Of a stretch of DNA of 12,639 nucleotides, positions 6,125 through 12,639 are shown in pieces. The position numbers and the translations under genes are program-made. Location of the stretch: NCBI GenBank assembly GCA_007117185.1, contig SKHA01000338.1, positions 1 through 12,639 of the forward strand, read 5' to 3'. How positions within the stretch are numbered: the stretch's first letter is position 1; each line of letters starts with the position of its first letter. Below the pieces are notes generated by a model. The model was given only the letters and a program-made list of their open reading frames with translations. It had not been told where the DNA came from and did no database searches. The stretch is from Spirochaeta sp. (GTDB lineage Bacteria > Spirochaetota > Spirochaetia > DSM-27196 > Alkalispirochaetaceae).

Positions 6125-7540
6125 GAACTCTGCGGCGGGGTCAAACAGCCTGATCCGGCGCAGAGTGTTCTCAAGGCCCACATGGTCCCGAGTGCCGTCT
6201 GCCGGTTCCATATCGTTTTCAAGCCGTTGGATTACCTCATCGGGAATGCCCGTTCCGCTGTCGACTACCTCGATCAGGATCGCCTGTGCGTCCCGGCGGG
6301 TGACCCGCACCGCCACGGTTCCTCCGGCACGAATCGGCTCTATCCCGTGGATCAGGGCGTTCTCAACCAGCGGCTGGATAGTCAGGCTTGGAATGAGGCA
6401 TTGCCGTACCTCCGGGTCCATGGTGACGGTGTACTCCAGGCGGCTTCCAAACCGCTGTTTCTGAATGAAGAGATAATGCTGGATCATCTCGATCTCCCGG
6501 GAGACCTCAATGATGGAGTGCATGTTCTTCAGGTTGTACCGCAGGAAGGTGGAGAACGACGCCAGCAGTCGTTCCGTTTCCTCTGCTCCCTCAATCTGAG
6601 CCAGGGAGGAGACGGTATTGAGGGTATTGAAGAGGAAGTGCGGGTTGATCTGTGACTGGAGCAGTTCCAGCTCGGCCTGCTTCAGCGACCGCGACATCGC
6701 CAGGTTGGTCCGTTCCAGCTCGTTGTTCTGGGAGAGTACCTCGATGGACCGGGCCACCTCCTGCGCCATCACCCGAAAGGTGCGATTCAGGGTCTGCAGC
6801 TCCTGGTTTCCCACATTGGGCGCCTCCTCAACATTGAAGTTCTGGGCGGCAATCTTCTCTCCCTGGCGGATCAGGTGCTGTACCGGCTGGGAGATCATCT
6901 CCGCCTGGCGCCCCGCCCAGTGGACCAGCAGGATTACCACCAGACCGAAGGCCATGAAGAGCCAGAACCACTGCTGGTGCATTCCCGCGCGGTACTCATC
7001 GTAGCTGCCCTGAACGTACATCATCTGCCGGAAGAGCAGGTCCGAGATCGCGCTGGTGATGCGCGCTTTCAGGTCCCGCATCTGATAGAGGCGGTCAAAC
7101 TGGAAGAACCGTTCCTCTTCCCCTGAGGTGGCCCGTTCCAGAAGGTGCTCGCTCCCGTCGCGATACCACTGCATCTGGTTGCGGATCTCCAGATAAGAGT
7201 ACCAGAACTCGATGTCACGGTGCTGACGGCTGGTGCCGTGGGCAACCCGGGCGTAGGTCTCCATCTGTTCTTCCAGATCCGCGAGGGCGAGGCGGAAGCG
7301 CTCGATGAAGCGGTCGTCGGAGTAGTTCACGTAGTTGGTCAGGTACTGGTGCACCTGATTGAAGTCGGAGCTGATCCTGGCCAGCTCCGCCGGGCTCTGG
7401 ATCACCCGGTCGGTTCGCAGGAAGAAGAGGACCGCCGTGGCAACCAGCCCGCCCGAGAGGGCAATGGTCAGGACCAGGATGAGCCAGTAGTTCCACAACA
7501 GCTGCCGACGGAACGTCTGAAAGAGCCGCTTTTTCTTCAC
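6005..7540 (-). CDS. YesM/LytS-type sensor histidine kinase
   Basis: Membrane sensor kinase of 511 aa. TM1 is at ~17-40, then an extracytoplasmic, largely helical sensor region (~41-190), TM2 at ~191-207, and a HAMP-like segment with coiled coil (~210-295). The His_kinase domain (PF06580 type) has the phospho-acceptor H301 in QINPHFLFNTLN. The HATPase region has an N box with N394 (VENALIHG), a G1 box DSGTGIPD (427-434) and GLENTLRRIRL (455-465). The start is the GTG at 7540. No good Shine-Dalgarno precedes it, and a TAGAAT hexamer ends 5 nt upstream. The final ~25 residues lie beyond the ATPase fold and overlap the response regulator gene tail-to-tail. It diverges from the Rbs-type importer across 149 bp. 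Kinases of this family usually sense extracellular carbohydrate or peptide signals; the likely partner is the neighbouring REC-AraC protein. Confidence 0.94.
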   Translation of the reverse strand: MKKKRLFQTFRRQLLWNYWLILVLTIALSGGLVATAVLFFLRTDRVIQSPAELARISSDFNQVHQYLTNYVNYSDDRFIERFRLALADLEEQMETYARVAHGTSRQHRDIEFWYSYLEIRNQMQWYRDGSEHLLERATSGEEERFFQFDRLYQMRDLKARITSAISDLLFRQMMYVQGSYDEYRAGMHQQWFWLFMAFGLVVILLVHWAGRQAEMISQPVQHLIRQGEKIAAQNFNVEEAPNVGNQELQTLNRTFRVMAQEVARSIEVLSQNNELERTNLAMSRSLKQAELELLQSQINPHFLFNTLNTVSSLAQIEGAEETERLLASFSTFLRYNLKNMHSIIEVSREIEMIQHYLFIQKQRFGSRLEYTVTMDPEVRQCLIPSLTIQPLVENALIHGIEPIRAGGTVAVRVTRRDAQAILIEVVDSGTGIPDEVIQRLENDMEPADGTRDHVGLENTLRRIRLFDPAAEFSFVAAGGTTVSILLHSPGTVTEGAAVLAGSTGTEATEYL

Positions 7541-7689
7541 AACTCATTCTAACCCCCCGGGGTCTCAGGTGGATCACCGGGTTAACTGGAAAAAAATCGC
7601 ATCTTCCGTCATTTTCCCCCGGTGGCGCCGGCGGCAAATGCGAAAACATTCCGGGTGACCCCGTCTGGAACCAGTGGTAGCCTTGCCTC
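7541..7689. promoter_or_regulatory. Divergent intergenic region, kinase versus importer operon
   Basis: A 149-bp spacer that must hold promoters for both directions. For the kinase, the minus-strand hexamer TAGAAT (7546-7551) ends 5 nt before the GTG. For the permease, GTGACC (7655-7660) and TAGCCT (7678-7683) with 17-nt spacing and a TGG just before the -10 make a weak pair ending 6 nt before the ATG. Short odd palindromes GGTGGATCACC (7568-7578) and GGGTGACCC (7653-7661) could be operator sites. No cobalamin-riboswitch-like B12 box or sigma-54 motif is visible. All assignments are by eye. Confidence 0.4.
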
Positions 7690-8667
7690 ATGAACACCGA
7701 ATCGTTTCTGAAACGCATCACCGGGAAGACTCGAGCCCGGGAGGCGGGGGTGCTGGTCGCCCTGATCGGCATGCTGATCTTCATGGGTTTTGCCAGCCCG
7801 TTCTTCTTCACCTCACAGAACATATTCAACGTTCTGCGCAACACCACAACTATTGGTATCATCGCCATCGGCGTCACCATGGTGATCATCTCCGGCGGTA
7901 TTGACCTTTCCGTCGGTTCGGTGATGGCCGTCTCGGCGATGGTGATGGCCCGCCTCTTCTACCACGGTTTTGGCACGCTGCCGGGGATGCTGATGGGCCT
8001 GGCATTCGGCGCGTTCATCGGTGTTTTCAACGCGGTGATGGTGACCAAGGTCAAACTGCCGCCCTTTATCGCTACCCTGGGAACGCTGAGTATCGGCCGG
8101 GGGCTCACCGTTCTCTTTGCTACCGGTATCCGTGGCGCTGTGGCCTCCAATATTACCGTCACCGAGCCACTGGTGCTCTTTCTCGGCGGTGGCTACCTGG
8201 GGCCGGTGCCCTTCCCGGTGATCATCATGGCGCTGCTGTACGCGTTCTTCGGCTGGTTCCTTCGGAACACCGTCCTTGGACGGCAGGTCTTCGCGGTGGG
8301 CAGCAACGAAGAAGCAGCGCGACTCTCCGGGGTCAACATTGACCGGGTCAAGCTGTTTACCTATACCGCCACGGGAATGCTGGCCGCCCTGGCGGGGATC
8401 CTGCAGACCGGCCTGCTTTCCACTGCGGTGACCAACGCCGGACAGGCGCTGGAGCTGGACGTCATAGCCGCGGTGGTGATCGGCGGGGCAAGCCTCGCCG
8501 GCGGTATCGGCAGCGTCTGGGGTGCTCTCATCGGAGCATCCATCATGGCGGTGCTCAGAAACTCGTTTGTGCTGTTGCGCCTTCCCGGCTTCGCGCAGAC
8601 GATCTCAATTGGTGTGGTGATTATCCTGGCGGTGGCTCTCGACGCCCGGAAGAACACAAACTCATAA
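7690..8667 (+). CDS. Rbs-type ABC sugar permease
   Basis: Inner-membrane permease of the RbsC/XylH/MglC family (BPD_transp_2), 325 aa, probably a homodimer in the importer. There are about 8-10 hydrophobic segments. Family hallmarks visible are SGGIDLSVGS after the third segment, the cytoplasmic coupling loop AVGSNEEAARLSGVNIDRVK (residues ~203-222), and VIGGASLAGGIGSVWGALIGA near the C-terminus. The start is the ATG at 7690, which gives the usual short cytoplasmic N-terminus. No Shine-Dalgarno is evident. First gene of the plus-strand operon; the binding protein follows after 13 nt. The order permease, binding protein, ATPase differs from rbsACB but is seen elsewhere. The family suggests a monosaccharide or similar polyol-like substrate. 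The exact ligand cannot be read from sequence. Confidence 0.95.
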   Translation: MNTESFLKRITGKTRAREAGVLVALIGMLIFMGFASPFFFTSQNIFNVLRNTTTIGIIAIGVTMVIISGGIDLSVGSVMAVSAMVMARLFYHGFGTLPGMLMGLAFGAFIGVFNAVMVTKVKLPPFIATLGTLSIGRGLTVLFATGIRGAVASNITVTEPLVLFLGGGYLGPVPFPVIIMALLYAFFGWFLRNTVLGRQVFAVGSNEEAARLSGVNIDRVKLFTYTATGMLAALAGILQTGLLSTAVTNAGQALELDVIAAVVIGGASLAGGIGSVWGALIGASIMAVLRNSFVLLRLPGFAQTISIGVVIILAVALDARKNTNS

Positions 8668-8680
8668 TGGAGGTATCTAC

Positions 8681-9736
8681 ATGGTATCATTGCGCAAGGT
8701 CTTGCTGACCGTCCTGGTGCTCGCGGTTGTTGCCGCTGGCGTCTTTGCCTCGGGACGACAGGAAACTGTCACCCGCGAACTACCCCCGGGCCCCCCCTTT
8801 GCCAGCGCGGCACAGCCCGCCGACAGTGGTTCGGTCATGCCGATCCGGGCTTCCGATCGTCCCATCCGCATCGCCGTAATCGGTCTGGAAAACAACCCCT
8901 TCTGGGTTCCCGTCCGTGAGGGCGCCGAGGAAGCTGATCGGCTGCTGCGGCAGTACAACGGCAGTGTCGACTGGATCGTCCCCCCTGGCGACGCTCACAC
9001 GGCGGACGTCTTCGGAAACACCATCGAAGCGGCGATTACCCAGCAGTACGACGCGATCGCCACCATTGCCGGTGACAGCGGAATCGTTCCCTACATCAAC
9101 CGCGCCGTAGCAGCGGGAATCCCCGTGGCGACGTTCAACGTTGAGACCGACGCCGAGAACAACCGCCTCTTCTTTGTCGGCGCGGATCTGTACCGTCAGG
9201 GACTGGCCGCCGGTGAAGCGATGGCCGACTTCTTCCGGGCACGTGGCAACACCGCCCCCAAGATCGCGGTCATGACCGGTTTCTTCTCCGTGGAAGGCCA
9301 CGAACTGCGCCGCCTGGGATTCGAAGAATCCTTCGCTGCAGCGATGCCCAACGCGGAAATCGTTGGTCGTGTTGAGACCTCCGACTCCGACGCCAACGCG
9401 TACCAGCAGGCCCAGGACTTCATCACCGCCAACCCCAATCTGGCAGGTATCTACGTCGCCGCCGGTGGTAACGTCGGTGCGGCTCGCGCCATCGAGGACG
9501 CGGGACTTGCCGGGCGTGTCTTCGTCTTCGCCTACGACTTTGTCGAGCAGACCATGGACTTCGTGCGCAAGGGAATCACCGCTGGAACGATTGGCCAGCA
9601 GCCCGACGCGCAGGGCCGGGACCCGGCGATCCGCCTGTTCAACTACCTGGTGGCCGGGGAGATCCCCGAAGCAGGACGCATGCTGACCCGCAGTGACTTT
9701 GTCACCGCCGAGAACATGGCTGACTTCGGATTCTGA
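8681..9736 (+). CDS. Periplasmic sugar-binding protein (Peripla_BP_4)
   Basis: Substrate-binding protein of the ribose/galactose-binding family, 351 aa. The signal peptide is residues 1-23 (basic MVSLRK, hydrophobic core, VFA cleavage before SG). It lacks a lipobox Cys, so it is a soluble periplasmic protein. A Pro/Ala/Ser linker (~26-60) leads to the two-lobe fold. Likely ligand contacts by family pattern are N71/N72 and F74/W75 (ENNPFW), D132 (GDSG), N153 (TFNVE), Arg in HELRRLGF (210/211), D286 (AYDF) and Q307/Q308 (GQQP). The start has a GGAGG site 7 nt upstream. The FDSD-like segment found in many relatives is TFNVE here, so ligand preference may differ. The protein feeds the neighbouring permease. 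It is followed by a strong hairpin before the ATPase gene, as expected if the binding protein is made in excess. Confidence 0.95.
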   Translation: MVSLRKVLLTVLVLAVVAAGVFASGRQETVTRELPPGPPFASAAQPADSGSVMPIRASDRPIRIAVIGLENNPFWVPVREGAEEADRLLRQYNGSVDWIVPPGDAHTADVFGNTIEAAITQQYDAIATIAGDSGIVPYINRAVAAGIPVATFNVETDAENNRLFFVGADLYRQGLAAGEAMADFFRARGNTAPKIAVMTGFFSVEGHELRRLGFEESFAAAMPNAEIVGRVETSDSDANAYQQAQDFITANPNLAGIYVAAGGNVGAARAIEDAGLAGRVFVFAYDFVEQTMDFVRKGITAGTIGQQPDAQGRDPAIRLFNYLVAGEIPEAGRMLTRSDFVTAENMADFGF

Positions 9737-9764
9737 TCCGAACCACCCAAGACGACAGAATTGT

Positions 9765-9796
9765 GTTGCGGGGCCGGCGCGAGCCGGTTCCGCAGC
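9765..9796 (+). ncRNA. Intra-operon GNRA-loop hairpin (mRNA element, not a gene)
   Basis: The left arm 9765-9778 pairs with the right arm 9783-9796 in a 14-bp stem (three G-T wobbles) closed by the tetraloop GCGA (9779-9782), a GNRA loop. It begins 29 nt after the binding-protein stop and ends before the ATPase start. No U-run follows, so it is unlikely to be a full intrinsic terminator. It is better read as an mRNA stabiliser or attenuating stem that raises binding-protein output relative to the ATPase and methyltransferase. Pairing is direct; function is inference. Confidence 0.6.
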
Positions 9797-9827
9797 CGTA
9801 GTACGCATACAAGGGATGACAATACCG

Positions 9828-11336
9828 ATGCAGACCACAGAAGTACTCACCATACAGGACCTTTCCAAGAGCTACGGCGGTGTGCACGCCCTTTCGTCAG
9901 TCTCCCTGGGCATCGAATCCGGAGAGGTTCACGCCGTGATCGGCGAGAACGGCGCGGGGAAGTCCACCCTCGTGAAGATCGTCAGCGGTGTTGTCCGCCG
10001 CGATAACGGCACCATTCTGATGGACGGCGGAGAGATCCAGTTCAACTCCCCCCGGGAGGCGCTGGAACGGGGTATCTCCATCATCCATCAGGAGCTTTCC
10101 ATGCTTCCTGACATGAACGTCATCGAAAACATCTACACCGGGCGCATGCACACCCGATGGGGGGTCATTGACTGGAAGGCCCTGGCGGAAAAGACCCGAC
10201 AGGCCCTGAAGGTGGTCGAGATGGATATCGACCCCTGGGCGCGGGTAGGGGATCTGAGTATCTCCGAGCGGCAGATGGTTGAGATCGCCAAGGCGGTAGA
10301 CCGGAAATGCCGCATCCTCATCATGGACGAACCCAACTCGTCTCTCAGCGAGCACGAGACGGAAGTTCTCTTTCGGATCATCAACAAACTCAAACGTGAC
10401 GGCATCGCTATCGTCTATATCTCCCACAAGCTGGAAGAGGTCCTGCTGATCAGCGACCGCATTACCGCCCTGCGGGACGGCAAGTACGTGGGTACCGTGG
10501 CAGCCAAAGAGAGCAAGATCGACGACCTGGTGCGGATGATGGTAGGGCGCGAGCTGGTCCGGGATGATGTGAAGCGCAGCTACACCCGTGAACCGGTGTT
10601 GCAGGTAAGCGCCCTGACCGGCATCAGGTTTCGGGATGCCTCGTTTGAACTGTACAAGGGGGAGATCCTGGGGTTCTCCGGACTTGTGGGCGCGGGGCGG
10701 AGCGAACTTGCCCGGGCGATCTTCGGCGCCGACCGCTTTGAAGCGGGAGAAATTCGCCTGAACGGCGACGTGGTTCGATTCTCCTCCCCTTGGGAGGCGA
10801 TCCAGAGCGGCGTGGCCATGCTGCAGGAAGACAGAAAGAAGCTTTCCCTGTTTATGGATCTGTCGATCCGTGCGAATATGGCGATAGCCCAGATGCCCAA
10901 CCTGGCGAACCACGGGATGATCCGCCAACAGGAACTCAACAAGACGATCCAGGGTTTTGTGGACTCCCTGAGGATCAAGCTCAATACGCTGGACCACCCG
11001 GTGAGCAGCCTCAGCGGTGGCAACCAGCAGAAGACGATCATCGGGCGCTGGCTGGCGACGCACCCCCAGGTGCTCATCCTGGACGAGCCGACCCACGGGG
11101 TGGATATCGGCGCCAAAGCGGAGATCTATCAGATGATCCGCAAGCTTGCCGACGGGGGGATGAGTATCATCCTGATCTCCTCGGAGCTTCCGGAGATCAT
11201 CACCATGTCCGATCGCGTTGTGGTAATGCGGGAAGGCGAGATAACGACAATTCTGGAGCACCAGGATATTGACGAAGAGACGATCATGACCTGGGCTGCC
11301 GGCGGCAAGGTACGAAAAGAGGAGATTGAGGTATGA
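9828..11336 (+). CDS. Rbs-type ABC sugar importer ATPase, two NBDs
   Basis: Cytoplasmic ATPase of the RbsA/XylG/MglA family, 502 aa, with two fused nucleotide-binding domains. NBD1 has Walker A GENGAGKS (39-46), Q-loop Q88, signature LSISERQ (143-149), Walker B ILIMDEP (163-169) with an Asn after it (DEPN, not the usual DEPT), and switch H200. NBD2 has the family's degenerate Walker A GLVGAGRSE (285-293), an intact LSGGNQQ (395-401) and Walker B VLILDEP (415-421), with Ser in place of the switch His. The start is uncertain. The ATG at 9828 is preferred, with AAGGG 12 nt upstream; the ATG at 9816 abuts that AAGGG and adds four residues. The frame is open back to 9693, but that part runs through the binding-protein end and the hairpin. 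The stop overlaps the next start by 4 bp (ATGA), so translation of the UroD-family gene is probably coupled. Confidence 0.95.
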   Translation: MQTTEVLTIQDLSKSYGGVHALSSVSLGIESGEVHAVIGENGAGKSTLVKIVSGVVRRDNGTILMDGGEIQFNSPREALERGISIIHQELSMLPDMNVIENIYTGRMHTRWGVIDWKALAEKTRQALKVVEMDIDPWARVGDLSISERQMVEIAKAVDRKCRILIMDEPNSSLSEHETEVLFRIINKLKRDGIAIVYISHKLEEVLLISDRITALRDGKYVGTVAAKESKIDDLVRMMVGRELVRDDVKRSYTREPVLQVSALTGIRFRDASFELYKGEILGFSGLVGAGRSELARAIFGADRFEAGEIRLNGDVVRFSSPWEAIQSGVAMLQEDRKKLSLFMDLSIRANMAIAQMPNLANHGMIRQQELNKTIQGFVDSLRIKLNTLDHPVSSLSGGNQQKTIIGRWLATHPQVLILDEPTHGVDIGAKAEIYQMIRKLADGGMSIILISSELPEIITMSDRVVVMREGEITTILEHQDIDEETIMTWAAGGKVRKEEIEV

Positions 11337-12595
11337 CATCAAGAGAACGAGTACAGGCAGCGCTGGATCACCGCACACCGGACAAGGTCCCGGTTGATTT
11401 CGACGCCACCCCGGTGACGGGTATACACATCAGCGTGGTGGAACAGCTGCGCCAGCACTACGGCCTGAAGAAAGAGCTGGTCAAGATGCACGAGCCCTAC
11501 CAGTGTCTTGGTAAGGTTGAAGACGACCTGGCCGAAGTGATCGGCATCGACGTCCGCGCTGCCAACGGCCCCTCAACCTTCTTCGGGTTCAAGAACGAAA
11601 ACTGGAAAGAGTGGCGCACCCCCTGGGGACAGGACGTACTCATCCCCGGGCAGATGAACCTCACCACCGACGAGAAGGGGGACATCCTGCTCTATCCGGA
11701 GGGTGACACCACCGCCCCGGCCAGCGCACGGATGCCCGCCAGCGGTTTCTTCTTCGATTCCATCGTCCGGCAGGACCCTCTTCCCGACGACGACGACGAT
11801 CTGAAGATCGAGGACAACCTGGAGGAGTTCAAGCCGATCACCCAGGATATCCTGGACCACGTGAAGGCGCAGGCGCAGGTGACCAACGCCCAGGGGGTGT
11901 ATACCATCTCCAACGTGGGCGGCACCGGTCTGGGGGACATCGCCCTGGTTCCGGCGGCGTTTCTGAAGCACCCCAAGGGGATCCGGGACATCGCCGAGTG
12001 GTACATGTCCACGGTAGCCCGGCGGGATTTCGTATACGAGATCTTTGAGCGGCAGTACGAGATCGCCATCGCCAACCTTGCCCGGGTGCAGGAGCACTGC
12101 GGCGAGATGATCGACGCCCTCTTTGTCTGCGGTACTGACTTCGGCACCCAGGACAGCCAGTTCTGCTCGGTGGACGCCTTTCGTGACCTCTATCTGCCTC
12201 ACTACCGCAAGCTGAACGAGTGGGTCCACAGCAACACCAACTGGAAGACATTCAAGCACAGCTGCGGAGCGATCCGCGGGTTCATCCCCCTCTTTATCGA
12301 AGCGGGATTCGATATCATCAACCCCGTGCAGACCTCCGCCAAAGACATGGACCCGGTTGGGCTGAAATCTGATTTCGGCCGGGATATCACCTTCTGGGGT
12401 GGCGGAGTGGACACCCAGCAGATCCTGCCCTTCGGAACCCCCGAAGAGGTCCGCAAAGAGGTGCTGAAGAAGCTGGAGATCTTCTCCACCGACGGTGGCT
12501 TCGTCTTCAACTCCATCCACAACGTGCAGGCGCGCTCGCCCATAGAGAACGTAGTGGCGATGATCGAGGCGGTGCGGGAGTTTAACGGGGGTTGA
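11333..12595 (+). CDS. UroD-superfamily (MtaA/CmuA-like) methyltransferase
   Basis: Cytoplasmic enzyme of 420 aa in the uroporphyrinogen-decarboxylase superfamily. The N-terminus MTSRERVQAALDHRTPDKVPVDF is typical. The H309-S-C311-G motif matches the zinc-binding His-x-Cys of MtaA/MtbA-type cobalamin methyltransferases, so it is not a haem-pathway decarboxylase. Other conserved pieces are GTDFGTQ (267-273), NPVQTSAKDMDP (330-341) and GGGVDTQ (356-362). Where MtaA relatives have a third zinc Cys (PGCG), this protein has NSIHNVQ, so H396 may replace it. The length exceeds UroD itself (~350), with an insert around residues 110-165 including an acidic PDDDDD stretch. The GAGGAG ribosome site lies 8 nt upstream. 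It likely moves a methyl group between a substrate or acceptor and the corrinoid protein encoded at 28-663; whether it is the demethylating or accepting enzyme is open. The ATGA overlap with the importer ATPase ties it to the transported compound. Confidence 0.9.
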   Translation: MTSRERVQAALDHRTPDKVPVDFDATPVTGIHISVVEQLRQHYGLKKELVKMHEPYQCLGKVEDDLAEVIGIDVRAANGPSTFFGFKNENWKEWRTPWGQDVLIPGQMNLTTDEKGDILLYPEGDTTAPASARMPASGFFFDSIVRQDPLPDDDDDLKIEDNLEEFKPITQDILDHVKAQAQVTNAQGVYTISNVGGTGLGDIALVPAAFLKHPKGIRDIAEWYMSTVARRDFVYEIFERQYEIAIANLARVQEHCGEMIDALFVCGTDFGTQDSQFCSVDAFRDLYLPHYRKLNEWVHSNTNWKTFKHSCGAIRGFIPLFIEAGFDIINPVQTSAKDMDPVGLKSDFGRDITFWGGGVDTQQILPFGTPEEVRKEVLKKLEIFSTDGGFVFNSIHNVQARSPIENVVAMIEAVREFNGG

Positions 12596-12597
12596 GC

Positions 12598-12639
12598 ATG
12601 AGCCTAAAGGGCTATGGGCCAGCGCTTGTCAGGGGAACC
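12598..12639 (+). CDS. Start of next operon gene, cut by window edge
   Basis: An ATG 2 nt after the UroD-family stop opens a frame of 14 codons (MSLKGYGPALVRGT) that runs off the window. GGGGG lies about 6 nt upstream as a weak ribosome site. Position and direction make it a likely fifth gene of the importer operon. Fourteen residues are too few to name a family. Confidence 0.45.
   Translation, partial: MSLKGYGPALVRGT

Noticed and set aside
7541..7689. Cobalamin riboswitch or sigma-54 promoter in the divergent spacer
   Set aside because: No B12-box-like sequence and no properly spaced GG/GC -24/-12 pair were found. The TGGCGC...GCAA stretch has the wrong order.
8681..8760. Binding protein as a lipoprotein
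   Set aside because: There is no Cys near the end of the signal peptide (VFA-SG); an ordinary signal peptidase I site fits.
9693..9815. Extension of the ABC ATPase frame back to 9693
   Set aside because: It overlaps the binding-protein 3' end and the hairpin, and family members start close to the ATGs at 9816/9828.
9897..12520. Long minus-strand open frames (9897-11378 and 11573-12520)
   Set aside because: They are antisense to the ABC ATPase and UroD-family genes, whose motifs are intact. Their translations show no family features.
11333..12595. Annotation as haem-pathway uroporphyrinogen decarboxylase (hemE)
   Set aside because: The His-x-Cys zinc motif, extra length and importer/corrinoid context point to the methyltransferase branch of the superfamily.
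1..12639. CRISPR arrays, tRNA/rRNA genes, transposases or integration sites
   Set aside because: None seen on either strand. The only repeats are short in-frame 12-bp units and a promoter direct repeat.

Overview
The window is a GC-rich (about 60% by eye), gene-dense bacterial segment with ten complete protein genes and the first codons of an eleventh. I see no rRNA, tRNA, CRISPR array, insertion sequence or phage gene. The lineage is not proven. A secreted binding protein whose signal peptide ends in VFASG and has no lipobox Cys, a YesM/YesN-type kinase and regulator, and a corrinoid methyltransferase module beside an Rbs-type sugar transporter together suggest a free-living, anaerobic, high-GC spirochaete (Spirochaeta or Alkalispirochaeta-like). 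A clostridial-type anaerobe is the main alternative.

Left, minus strand (28-3102): a tight three-gene operon, transcribed DUF1638 protein, then reductive activator of corrinoid proteins (2Fe-2S plus ASKHA/DUF4445), then corrinoid (B12-carrying) protein. This is the carrier and repair half of a corrinoid-dependent methyl-transfer system. No MtaB- or MttB-type substrate methyltransferase is present here.

Centre (3166-7540): diverging from that operon across a 63-bp AT-rich spacer are a PocR-domain AraC-type regulator and a REC-AraC (YesN-like) response regulator. A YesM/LytS-type sensor kinase lies on the opposite strand. The 3' ends of the response regulator and kinase overlap antisense by 120 bp.

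Right, plus strand (7690-12639): a second operon, divergent from the kinase, encodes an Rbs-type importer (permease, periplasmic binding protein, double-NBD ATPase). It is followed, with a 4-bp ATGA overlap, by a uroporphyrinogen-decarboxylase-family (MtaA/CmuA superfamily) methyltransferase, and then by the start of another gene 2 nt later. A 14-bp-stem hairpin with a GNRA loop sits between the binding protein and the ATPase.

Working model (inference): the importer brings in a small, sugar-like, methylated compound. The UroD-family enzyme moves its methyl group to or from the corrinoid protein, the activator rescues oxidised cobalamin, and the two regulators sense the substrate outside (kinase/response regulator) and inside (PocR) the cell. 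The physical coupling of an Rbs-type transporter to a UroD-family enzyme with a non-standard zinc-ligand pattern is the most interesting feature of the window.
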